Assembly (NCBI GenBank): GCA_030019105.1
Contig: JASEGY010000286.1
Span: 1-5,016, forward strand
From: a bacterium
GTDB lineage: Bacteria; UBA9089; JASEGY01
DNA: 5,016 nt
Direction of reading: 5' to 3'
Shown here: positions 1-4,955 of the stretch, in pieces
How positions within the stretch are numbered: the stretch's first letter is position 1
How the letters are laid out: each line of letters opens with the position of its first letter
Notes under the pieces: generated by a model
What the model was told of the DNA's origin: nothing
The model's input: only the letters and a program-made list of their open reading frames with translations
Database searches by the model: none
Translations under genes and position numbers: made by a program

Positions 1-5
1 AGCTC

Positions 6-29
6 ATGTAAAGTAATTTTACATTTTTT
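6..29 (+). terminator. Small dyad plus T run (terminator-like)
   Basis: ATGTAAA (6-12) and TTTACAT (18-24) form a perfect 7-bp stem with a 5-base loop, followed by an uninterrupted T run to base 29. The shape fits a rho-independent terminator for a gene lying upstream of the window. The stem has only two G/C-type pairs, so it would be weak. It could equally be an operator dyad ahead of the lipoprotein gene. The upstream gene is not visible, so this cannot be settled here. Confidence 0.3.
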
Positions 30-58
30 GCAACACGGTTTCACTGAATGCTTACGCC

Positions 59-62
59 GAGG
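59..62 (+). promoter_or_regulatory. Ribosome binding site deciding the lipoprotein start
   Basis: GAGG lies 6 bases before the ATG at 69 and only 3 before the ATG at 66. The in-frame ATG at 48 has no purine-rich motif ahead of it. Starting at 69 also gives a lipoprotein signal peptide of normal length, 18 residues before the cysteine. Confidence 0.5.
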
Positions 63-68
63 TTGATG

Positions 69-1370
69 ATGATAGGTAAAAAAATAATCGGCATTTTCAT
101 CCTGAGCATATTTATGATCGGCTGCATTACCACGGGCAGTTTACGGCAGGGCAGGAAATTGCTCTCTGAAGAAGCTTATGATCGAGCTGCTGAGGTCCTG
201 ATAAATGCCCTTGAGGAAGAGCCTGATAACCCTGAGATTTACAGGGACCTGGGCATAGCCTACTATAAGCTTGGTCAGTATAACCAGGCTTTGGATAAAC
301 TGGAAAAGGCAAAGCAGGGCCTGGCGAAAGACAGCCGGTTGATTTTCTACCTGGGACTCGTCTATGAAAAATTAGAGAAGTATGATAAAGCTATCGAAGA
401 ATACTCGAATTATACCCGGCTGAGTCCCCTCAGCCGGTTCAGACGAAAGATAAAAGAGCGGCTTCCCTGGCTGATTCGTCAGGAGGCAGCCAGATGGGCC
501 AGGGCCCGTCTTAAAGATGAAGGGAATCTTCCGGTTCAGGATATCCCGGATACCACGGTAGCAGTGACTTATTTTAAACCCTTAACTGTCCTGGAGGCTT
601 ATGAGTCGCTGCACATTGGCCTGACAGACCTTTTGATCGCTGATTTATCTCTGGTAAAAAGCCTGAGTGTGGTGGAGCGGATTAAATTGAATAATATCCT
701 GGATGAACTGGGGTTTAGTTCAACCGATCTGGTTGACCGGAGTAAGGCGCCGAGGATGGGGAAATTATTAGGGGCCAATACCCTGGTCACGGGCACTTTT
801 GCGGCCATGGAGGAAGAAATACGGATCGACCCTGCGCTGGGGAAGGTCAAATTAAATGAGCTTTACACCCTGGAAGGTGTCGAAGGAATGTTGGCGAATT
901 TCTTGCAGATTGAGAAGGACCTGGTATTACAAGTCTTAGAGAAAATGGGCCTGGAACTGACCTCTGTAGAACGAGAGGCCATATCACAGAATGTCCCGAC
1001 CGAATCATTAGCTGCTTTTTTGGCTTATTCCAGGGGCTTAAGTTTAGAGGATAGCGGGATGTATCCGGAAGCGGCTAAAGAATACGAATCCGCTCTTACC
1101 ATTGATCCCGATTTCAACGAGGCGATATTGCATTTAGAAGAAGTTCGATTCTTGCCTCAGGTGGAATCTGTGGACAGCCTGGAACAGATAAGGGAATCGG
1201 CTCTTTCTACCAAGAGATTGCAAGATGAAGAGCTGGCGATAACCGTGGAAAGTATTTCTCGCCAGGGCATAAGCATCCCCCGCAGTGAGCCGGATATGGT
1301 TGAATTGGATATAATATTGAGGTGGGATGAGGTAACTACTCAGGTAGATAGGCTGAAGGCTGAAGACTGA
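69..1370 (+). CDS. TPR / CsgG-FlgO-like outer-membrane lipoprotein
   Basis: Predicted 433-residue lipoprotein, not assignable to a named gene. The N-terminus has two lysines, a hydrophobic stretch and the lipobox MIGC, so Cys19 would be lipidated. The residue after it is Ile, not Asp, which favours outer-membrane sorting. Residues about 28-120 form three TPR-like helix pairs, with typical motifs such as AYYKLGQYNQALDKLEKA. Residues about 163-293 match the CsgG/FlgO-like fold by eye: a first strand VAVTYFKPL, a helix ending SLSVVER, LLGANTLVTGTF, then IRID and a closing IEKDL helix. A further TPR-like unit (about 313-352, with YPEAAKEYESALTIDP) follows. CsgG relatives act in export or in periplasmic assembly at the outer membrane, and the TPRs suggest a protein-interaction role; the exact function is inferred only. 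The next gene, in the same orientation, encodes an outer-membrane barrel. The C-terminal codons and TGA stop fall in a heptamer repeat, so the tail may not be ancestral. An upstream in-frame ATG at 48 is less likely. Confidence 0.85.
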   Translation: MIGKKIIGIFILSIFMIGCITTGSLRQGRKLLSEEAYDRAAEVLINALEEEPDNPEIYRDLGIAYYKLGQYNQALDKLEKAKQGLAKDSRLIFYLGLVYEKLEKYDKAIEEYSNYTRLSPLSRFRRKIKERLPWLIRQEAARWARARLKDEGNLPVQDIPDTTVAVTYFKPLTVLEAYESLHIGLTDLLIADLSLVKSLSVVERIKLNNILDELGFSSTDLVDRSKAPRMGKLLGANTLVTGTFAAMEEEIRIDPALGKVKLNELYTLEGVEGMLANFLQIEKDLVLQVLEKMGLELTSVEREAISQNVPTESLAAFLAYSRGLSLEDSGMYPEAAKEYESALTIDPDFNEAILHLEEVRFLPQVESVDSLEQIRESALSTKRLQDEELAITVESISRQGISIPRSEPDMVELDIILRWDEVTTQVDRLKAED

Positions 1371-1371
1371 A
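1351..1371 (+). repeat. GGCTGAA heptamer repeat at the gene end
   Basis: Three tandem 7-bp units: GGCTGAA (1351), GGCTGAA (1358) and GACTGAA (1365). The third unit supplies the TGA stop of the lipoprotein gene, so the C-terminal residues LKAED are repeat-encoded. A looser echo of the pattern (GGTTGAA, GATTGGA) appears around 1411-1424. With only three units, chance cannot be fully excluded. Confidence 0.55.
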
Positions 1372-1422
1372 GTTCAATCACTATAGTGCTTAAGAAAAAG
1401 ATTCTGGGGTTGGTTGAAGATT

Positions 1423-1475
1423 GGAGTTTAGGCTTTAGCCTTTCATAAGTAATGAAATCCTAAAGGATTAACTCC
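1423..1475. repeat. Cloverleaf-like palindromic repeat
   Basis: An outer 6-bp stem, GGAGTT (1423-1428) with AACTCC (1470-1475), encloses three consecutive hairpins. They are AGGC/GCCT (1430-1441, loop TTTA), TTCAT/ATGAA (1442-1456, 5-base loop) and ATCC/GGAT (1457-1468, loop TAAA). Almost every base in the 53-bp element is either in a stem or in a short loop. Such compact multi-hairpin units resemble dispersed REP-type elements that can be moved by single-strand transposases of the TnpA_REP class. That link is inference, because no such transposase is in the window. Confidence 0.6.
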
Positions 1476-1504
1476 GAAAGCTACATAGCCTATCTTGAAT
1501 TCGC

Positions 1505-1618
1505 TTACCCCAAAATATTTATCTTAAGAGCTATATATCGTGGATTTCGACAGCCCTTTGGGAAAAATCTCGATTTTCTAAGTGCCGATAAACATTACTT
1601 CTCTGGATTTTGGGGTAA
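1505..1618. repeat. 12-bp inverted repeat of an ACCCCAAAAT motif
   Basis: TTACCCCAAAAT (1505-1516) is perfectly inverted as ATTTTGGGGTAA (1607-1618). A third, nearly identical copy, GGTAACCCCAAAATC (1996-2010), matches the inverted copy at 1606-1620 in 14 of 15 positions. The three copies bracket the other palindromes of this intergenic stretch, so they may be ends of one or more insertion units. No flanking target duplication is visible for any pair. Confidence 0.5.
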
Positions 1619-1789
1619 CCTCCAAGAATTCCAGAAATTGGCTTTTCAGGGGCAAAACCGAGTTTTTGGGCTTTTTTGGGCTACGGTAGATGATTGGCCG
1701 GAATGCCGCAATCTGCTGTAAGTGCTGACTACTTCTAAGCTTAAAAAATAGACAAAACCGATAGCGCCCTGTCGAAATCCACGATATAT
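1533..1789. repeat. Long perfect inverted repeat with 215-bp spacer
   Basis: A 21-bp arm (1533-1553, beginning ATATATCGTGG and ending TTCGACAG) is repeated without mismatch in inverse orientation at 1769-1789. Both outer ends read ATATATCG outward-in, with an AT-rich border. The 215-bp spacer holds no recognised domain. The arms could be terminal inverted repeats of a non-autonomous element of about 257 bp, or two oppositely placed copies of a shorter dispersed repeat. I find no target duplication next to the arms, except a possible TA at each border, so the element type is open. Confidence 0.6.
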
Positions 1790-1970
1790 TGCCCTGAAAG
1801 GGCAAAATACTTATAGCCCAGGGCAACGCCTCACTGCCATTAAGTTAAGGGTAACGTCTTGGTATACAGCTACTTAGTAGCCCCTACGGGGCTTTTAAGT
1901 AGCTGCATAACAGTAAGTTGCCCTTAACTTAATGGCAGCCCTGGGCTATCATATTTTGCCCCTTTGGGGC
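1785..1970. repeat. Large nested palindrome (composite hairpin repeat)
   Basis: Several paired segments are stacked concentrically. They are GGGCAAAATA 1800-1809 with 1952-1961 (10 bp), ATAGCCCAGGG 1813-1823 with 1939-1949 (11 bp), CTGCCATTAAGTTAAGGG 1834-1851 with 1921-1938 (18 bp), CAGCTACTTA 1867-1876 with 1896-1905 (10 bp), and an apical AGCCCC/GGGGCT hairpin (1879-1893, loop TAC). As RNA, the 18-bp stem extends by a G·U pair and three more pairs. The outermost segments can instead fold locally, as GCCCTgaaAGGGC (1791-1803) and GCCCCtttGGGGC (1958-1970). It could act as a cruciform, as a transcribed structured RNA, or as an mRNA leader end just before the barrel gene. A dispersed repeat family is my best guess. 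Confidence 0.7.
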
Positions 1971-2016
1971 AGTTAGGTTGGTGCAATTCATGGTAGGTAA
2001 CCCCAAAATCTTTTTC

Positions 2017-3291
2017 ATGAAGTCTATAGTAATGGGAAGAGAAACTAAGCTCCTTGGCTGCATTTTATGGCTGCTGCTCATGGCTGCTAATTCTGAGGCT
2101 CAAATAGAGAGTAGTAGTTTCATCTCTTCAGAAAAGCTATCGCAATTTGGAATCCGCAATTCGCAATCTACAATTGGACCAATCCGCAATCCGCAATCCG
2201 CAATCCACAATTGGACCAATCCGCAATCCGCAATCCGAAATCCGCAATTGGAAGCTATTTCGGTTTTTGCCGGAGCGCAATTTCTTTCTCGAACGATAGA
2301 ATACGAACACAGAGAGGAGAAAGTCCACCAGTGGGTTTTCCCGCTTTTTGTAACCGGAGCCGAGATAAAGAGCTGGAACATTCAGGTACACCAGCCGGCG
2401 TTCTCAGCGCAATTAAAAGGTGATTCGAGGGTAAGCGGATTAGCCAATACCAGGATCAGGGCCTCCCGCTTTTTTCTTGATGATGCAGCCATAGTTTACG
2501 GAGGACTGAGCTTGCCTCTTGCCGGCCTTGAACCCGAAGTGGACATCCTGGATCTTGAGGATATATTGAACACTGAAGTGCTTCAATTTCCGGTTAGTAA
2601 GCTTACGGAAGGATTTGATCTTGATTTGGGAGTCGCCTGGGCGAAAACCTTTAAAACAATCTCTGTCAGTATTGGGGGAGAATACCAGGTGAAAGGAAGT
2701 TATGACAGGATTTATCAGGTAATGGGAGATGAGGGAATGGTGGGAGAATATGATCCGGGTAATGAACTGAGTGTAGCCGCGGGCTTTAATTTCCGCCGTG
2801 GGATAACCAGCCTGCAAGGGAAAATTCTATATCTCCGCTATGGAGACGATACCCTGAAAGGAGAATATACGTTTACCAGCGGCCATGAACTGTCAGTATC
2901 CCTTTCGGCTGCATTTCGATTCAGGCCTGTTACTCTGATAATATTTGCCGGAGATACTATTAAAGATGAAGATTCCTTCCCGCAAGATATAGATATTCCG
3001 ACCAGGAATTCTTTTAAAAACAGATTTAATATAGGGAGCGGTCTTATCTATCCGCTGTTGGATGAGGCCATTATTCTCAAGGCCGAAACAAGCATGAAGA
3101 GTCTTTCTGACGCAGATGGTGAAATAACTGACAAAGCGGTTAATTTCAGCGTGGGGGGACAGGTAAGTCTTCGGAGGAATCTGGTTTTGGAGGCCAGGGT
3201 TGACTTGCTCAACGGGTATATAGATACTGGTGAGACTGATATTTCAGGATTTGGCCTTAGCTTGATAGTGCATTACGAATTTGGCACATAG
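2017..3291 (+). CDS. Predicted outer-membrane beta-barrel protein
   Basis: A 424-residue protein from the ATG at 2017, not matched to a named family. Residues 1-28 look like a signal peptide: a charged start, the core LLGCILWLLLMAA, and a cleavage site after NSEA before Gln29. From about residue 82 to the end, alternating polar/hydrophobic strands dominate, for example KTISVSIGGEYQVKGSY, NELSVAAGFNFRR and VNFSVGGQVSLRRNLVLEARV. The chain ends LSLIVHYEFGT, with an aromatic close to the C-terminus as in many barrels. Acidic, Gly-rich turns (GDDTLKGEYT, DTIKDEDSFPQD) would be loops. A role as an outer-membrane channel or structural barrel is inferred. Residues about 43-77 are encoded by an in-frame heptamer repeat and look foreign to the fold. 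The start is uncertain: ATGs at 1990 and 2032 and a TTG at 1978 are also in frame, and none has a good Shine-Dalgarno. Sequence before 2011 belongs to the upstream repeats, so 2017 or 2032 is preferred. The gene follows the lipoprotein gene on the same strand, and a MITE-like element abuts its stop. Confidence 0.75.
   Translation: MKSIVMGRETKLLGCILWLLLMAANSEAQIESSSFISSEKLSQFGIRNSQSTIGPIRNPQSAIHNWTNPQSAIRNPQLEAISVFAGAQFLSRTIEYEHREEKVHQWVFPLFVTGAEIKSWNIQVHQPAFSAQLKGDSRVSGLANTRIRASRFFLDDAAIVYGGLSLPLAGLEPEVDILDLEDILNTEVLQFPVSKLTEGFDLDLGVAWAKTFKTISVSIGGEYQVKGSYDRIYQVMGDEGMVGEYDPGNELSVAAGFNFRRGITSLQGKILYLRYGDDTLKGEYTFTSGHELSVSLSAAFRFRPVTLIIFAGDTIKDEDSFPQDIDIPTRNSFKNRFNIGSGLIYPLLDEAIILKAETSMKSLSDADGEITDKAVNFSVGGQVSLRRNLVLEARVDLLNGYIDTGETDISGFGLSLIVHYEFGT
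2143..2249 (+). repeat. In-frame TCCGCAA heptamer tract inside the barrel gene
   Basis: From 2153 to 2247 the DNA is almost entirely 7-bp units: TCCGCAA with variants TTCGCAA, TCTACAA, TCCACAA and TCCGAAA. Two identical 9-bp interruptions, TTGGACCAA (2174-2182 and 2211-2219), give a 37-bp higher-order period. Because 37 is not a multiple of three, the two copies are read in different frames (IGPIRNPQSA, then WTNPQSA). The tract is bounded by CAATT at 2143 and at 2245. The distance is 102 nt, exactly 34 codons, so collapse between these copies would leave KLSQLEAISVF in frame. Confidence 0.85.
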
Positions 3292-3299
3292 GTAAATTA
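3292..3299. repeat. Left target-site duplication of the MITE-like element
   Basis: GTAAATTA begins directly after the TAG stop of the barrel gene and touches the left terminal inverted repeat. An identical octamer touches the right terminus at 3429-3436. Eight-base duplications are typical of several DDE transposase families, such as IS66, ISL3 and IS256. A third copy, at 3483-3490, slightly weakens the case. Confidence 0.65.
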
Positions 3300-3428
3300 G
3301 TATCCTCTTCAAATCTATTGGTGTATCTGGTTGTAGGTTGTAGGTTGTAGGTTGTAAGTTAACCGTCACACCAGCGAACCTACAACCTACAACTTACAAC
3401 AGACACCCATTAAATTTGAAGAGGATAC
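3300..3428. mobile_element. MITE-like non-autonomous element, 129 bp
   Basis: Perfect 15-bp terminal inverted repeats start GTATCCTCTTCAAAT (3300-3314) and end with its exact complement (3414-3428). Each terminus is directly flanked by GTAAATTA. The inside continues the palindrome. ATTGGTGT pairs with ACACCCAT with one mismatch, CTG pairs with CAG, and a 23-position heptamer-built stem (3331-3353 with 3377-3399) has one G-T mismatch. The loop (3354-3376) is 23 bases. No coding capacity is present, so a transposase acting in trans would be needed, and none is in the window. The element lies between two convergent genes and right after a stop codon, where a strong hairpin could also affect mRNA 3' ends. 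There is no T run, so it is not a classical terminator. The family is unassigned. Confidence 0.75.
3330..3400. repeat. Inverted GGTTGTA heptamer arms within the MITE
   Basis: The left arm holds four tandem units of GGTTGTA (3330-3357), and the right arm holds the inverse CCTACAA/CTTACAA units (3379-3399). Because the units repeat, the stem can slide by 7 bp and pair in more than one register. The last left unit and the outermost right unit both show the variant TTGTAAG. This suggests one arm was copied from the other by inverted duplication. Confidence 0.7.
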
Positions 3429-3436
3429 GTAAATTA
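3429..3436. repeat. Right target-site duplication of the MITE-like element
   Basis: GTAAATTA abuts the right terminal inverted repeat and is identical to the octamer at 3292-3299. Confidence 0.65.
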
Positions 3437-3516
3437 TGATGTGGAACGTTAGGATAAATAAGAAAGCAGCAAAAAAACTTTGGTAAATTACCTGTTTCAA
3501 TCCAGGGGAAAGATGG

Positions 3517-3537
3517 GGGACGTAGATATCCCGTCCC
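3517..3537 (-). terminator. GC-rich hairpin downstream of the murein hydrolase gene
   Basis: GGGACG (3517-3522) and CGTCCC (3532-3537) form a 6-bp stem with a 9-base loop, 24 bases past the hydrolase stop on the minus strand. A two-base bulge would let an outer AT/AT pair extend it. The bases that follow on the minus strand (ATCTTTCCCC) have only a poor T run. Termination is possible but not well supported. Nearby, GGTAAATTACC (3482-3492) is an 11-base palindrome. Confidence 0.3.
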
Positions 3538-3561
3538 ATAGATATCCATATCATCCGCAAT

Positions 3562-4896
3562 TCATCCTGGCTCTCCTTCTACTCCCCGCGATCTTATATC
3601 CCTGCCCAGGATATGCCACAGTATCTCGGCCCGGTAGGCATAAGAGTCCGGACCAGAGCCATTGTATCTTCGCACGGCTACCGGCCAGTCGCAGGGGATG
3701 TCACTCCAGACCGGAACATTTTGATGTGACTTTTTATGGTACTTAGCCTGGTTGTAGAATTCATCTTTCCTGCCGGCTTCCCTGACGCAGTTAAAGCAAT
3801 CCCGCATATACTGTGCATCCCGGCGGCTGTATTTACACTCTACCAGAGGGCTGCTGCCCCGGCCATTTCCCCTGATATAACCGGTGTTAGGCGGCAAAAG
3901 GCCCATCCGTTCGTCGGCCATCATCTTAGATGAACTTGACAGGACAAAGCGGTCAAATTTTTCCCTTAGTTCCTGAATGGCCCGGCCCAGATTATTGACT
4001 ACATCATTGATAAACCCGGTTGCTTCCTCAGGTGTGGGAGGATGGTGGGTGATGGTATACTGCCCCATTCCCCAACCCCTTGATTTATATACGTATCTTG
4101 GCCTTGTCTCATCACACCCCACATAGACAAAACCGTCAAGGTCGTAATGGGACATACCGGTTTCCTGTTTGAGGATGGCCCTGAGATAGGTAGGGGGAAC
4201 CCCCTGGGCAATAATCCCTTCTTCCTGCTCAGTCAGAAGTTTGGCCGCCTTTCTGTTGGCTCGCCCTGGATCCGGATGAAAAGGCACCTTGAAGAATTCC
4301 TCTGAAGGGGCATCTAACATCTCCTTGATGATCACGGCCAACTGCTCATCCACCACTCCATTTATTTCCTTGATCCGGCCTTGATTCCAATCTTTACCCC
4401 GGAGCCTCCCCTCGATCAAATCATACTGAAGGGCCTTGACCGCACTTTCCGTACTTCCTCCCCGGCCGAATTGCCCATCAACCTGGCGCATATAATTGTT
4501 GCCCATATACCCCAGTCTTTTTAAGGCCGTCTGGAGTCCGGCCACATGGTTGTCAGGGACATCTCCCCCGGCTTGTTCATCCCGATCCCCTGCCTGCAAT
4601 AGATAATAAACCTCATAAGGCTCATAAGGGGATAACATCTCACCTGCGGCTTCCGGTTTGGACTCAGCCACAGCCAGTTCAATCGCCAGGTTAACAGCGT
4701 GATCAGAAACGGTTCCGCCCATCTGCGTCTTTACCTTTTCAAAGGCATTCTTTCGCTTATCTTCAGATGAGTCTATCGTTTCATCTTCCCCCACCTGCTG
4801 CACAACCTCTTCCGTGGTATCCTGAAGTTGGTCCACCGTCTCGCCGGCTATATTCTTTAATATTTGGTGCCACACGCTCAAGAATTTTCCCCACAT
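3562..4896 (-). CDS. Peptidoglycan-binding, lytic transglycosylase-like hydrolase
   Basis: A 444-residue protein from ATG at 4896. Residues about 117-160 resemble a peptidoglycan-binding domain of the PG_binding_1 type (GLQTALKRLGYMG, VDGQFG, AVKALQYDL). Residues about 225-430 fit a lysozyme-like GH23 (SLT) fold. Glu245 in ILKQETG would be the catalytic acid, in the place of the usual Glu-Ser. SRGWGMGQYT stands for the usual GLMQ motif, and VRRYNGSGPDSYAYRAEIL for the AYN-G motif. The product would cleave the glycan strands of murein. There is no signal peptide or membrane helix; the start MWGKFLSVWHQILKNI is only amphipathic. Residues about 47-80 (KRKNAFEKVKTQMGG, VSDHAVNLAIELAVAES) loosely recall the soluble tail of LLH-type phage holins, which together with cytosolic synthesis hints at a phage-like origin. 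That is low-confidence inference. Cys354, Cys367, Cys370 and Cys402 cluster in the C-terminal half and may bind a metal or form disulfides. The gene is convergent with the barrel gene. GH23 membership is judged from motifs only. Confidence 0.8.
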   Translation of the reverse strand: MWGKFLSVWHQILKNIAGETVDQLQDTTEEVVQQVGEDETIDSSEDKRKNAFEKVKTQMGGTVSDHAVNLAIELAVAESKPEAAGEMLSPYEPYEVYYLLQAGDRDEQAGGDVPDNHVAGLQTALKRLGYMGNNYMRQVDGQFGRGGSTESAVKALQYDLIEGRLRGKDWNQGRIKEINGVVDEQLAVIIKEMLDAPSEEFFKVPFHPDPGRANRKAAKLLTEQEEGIIAQGVPPTYLRAILKQETGMSHYDLDGFVYVGCDETRPRYVYKSRGWGMGQYTITHHPPTPEEATGFINDVVNNLGRAIQELREKFDRFVLSSSSKMMADERMGLLPPNTGYIRGNGRGSSPLVECKYSRRDAQYMRDCFNCVREAGRKDEFYNQAKYHKKSHQNVPVWSDIPCDWPVAVRRYNGSGPDSYAYRAEILWHILGRDIRSRGVEGEPG

Positions 4897-4905
4897 AAAA
4901 TCTTG

Positions 4906-4913
4906 CACCTCCT
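4906..4913 (-). promoter_or_regulatory. Strong Shine-Dalgarno of the hydrolase gene
   Basis: On the minus strand AGGAGGTG ends 9 bases before the ATG at 4896. The in-frame GTG at 4908 is part of this motif, so it is unlikely to be the start even though the frame stays open there. Confidence 0.75.
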
Positions 4914-4937
4914 GGTTTGATTTGATTGCGGAAAATC

Positions 4938-4955
4938 GGTGGGTAATGCCCCACC
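4938..4955 (-). promoter_or_regulatory. Hairpin in the leader of the hydrolase gene
   Basis: GGTGGG (4938-4943) pairs with CCCACC (4950-4955) around a 6-base loop. On the minus strand it is followed by GATTTTCC, about 25 bases before the Shine-Dalgarno. It might be a leader attenuator, or just another dispersed palindromic repeat. I see no convincing promoter in the remaining upstream bases to 5016. Confidence 0.35.

Larger units (their letters stand above)
1371..1977. other. Gene-free, repeat-rich intergenic stretch
   Basis: I see no credible protein gene here. An 82-codon open frame on the minus strand (1578-1826) runs through the inverted repeats and has no ribosome binding site or recognisable domain. 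The stretch starts with a 10-bp perfect palindrome, CACTATAGTG (1379-1388), and then consists mostly of the inverted-repeat elements listed separately. No clear promoter for the downstream barrel gene and no classical U-tract terminator for the upstream gene are visible. The composition looks like accumulated small non-autonomous repeats rather than a decayed gene. Confidence 0.7.

Noticed and set aside
1423..1475. tRNA gene suggested by the cloverleaf shape
   Set aside because: It is only 53 bases, has no T-loop consensus, no 7-bp acceptor stem and an improper anticodon loop, so only the outline resembles a tRNA.
1578..1826. Minus-strand open frame of 82 codons
   Set aside because: It crosses the inverted repeats, has no ribosome binding site and shows no domain or coding-like composition.
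2056..2064. Lipobox LLGC in the barrel protein
   Set aside because: The hydrophobic core follows this cysteine rather than preceding it, so cleavage after NSEA by signal peptidase I fits better.
2153..2247. CRISPR array suggested by periodic repeats
   Set aside because: The period is 7 bp with a 37-bp higher order and no unique spacers, and it lies in frame inside a gene.
2100..2391. Minus-strand open frames over the heptamer tract
   Set aside because: They stay open because the repeat lacks stops in these frames; they overlap the barrel gene, whose signal peptide and strands are convincing.
3300..3428. Bidirectional rho-independent terminator
   Set aside because: The hairpin is far longer than a terminator, has no T run on either side, and has exact terminal repeats with target duplications, so a mobile element explains it better.
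3480..3933. Plus-strand open frames opposite the hydrolase gene
   Set aside because: They are shadows of the minus-strand gene, which has conserved catalytic-type motifs and a strong Shine-Dalgarno.
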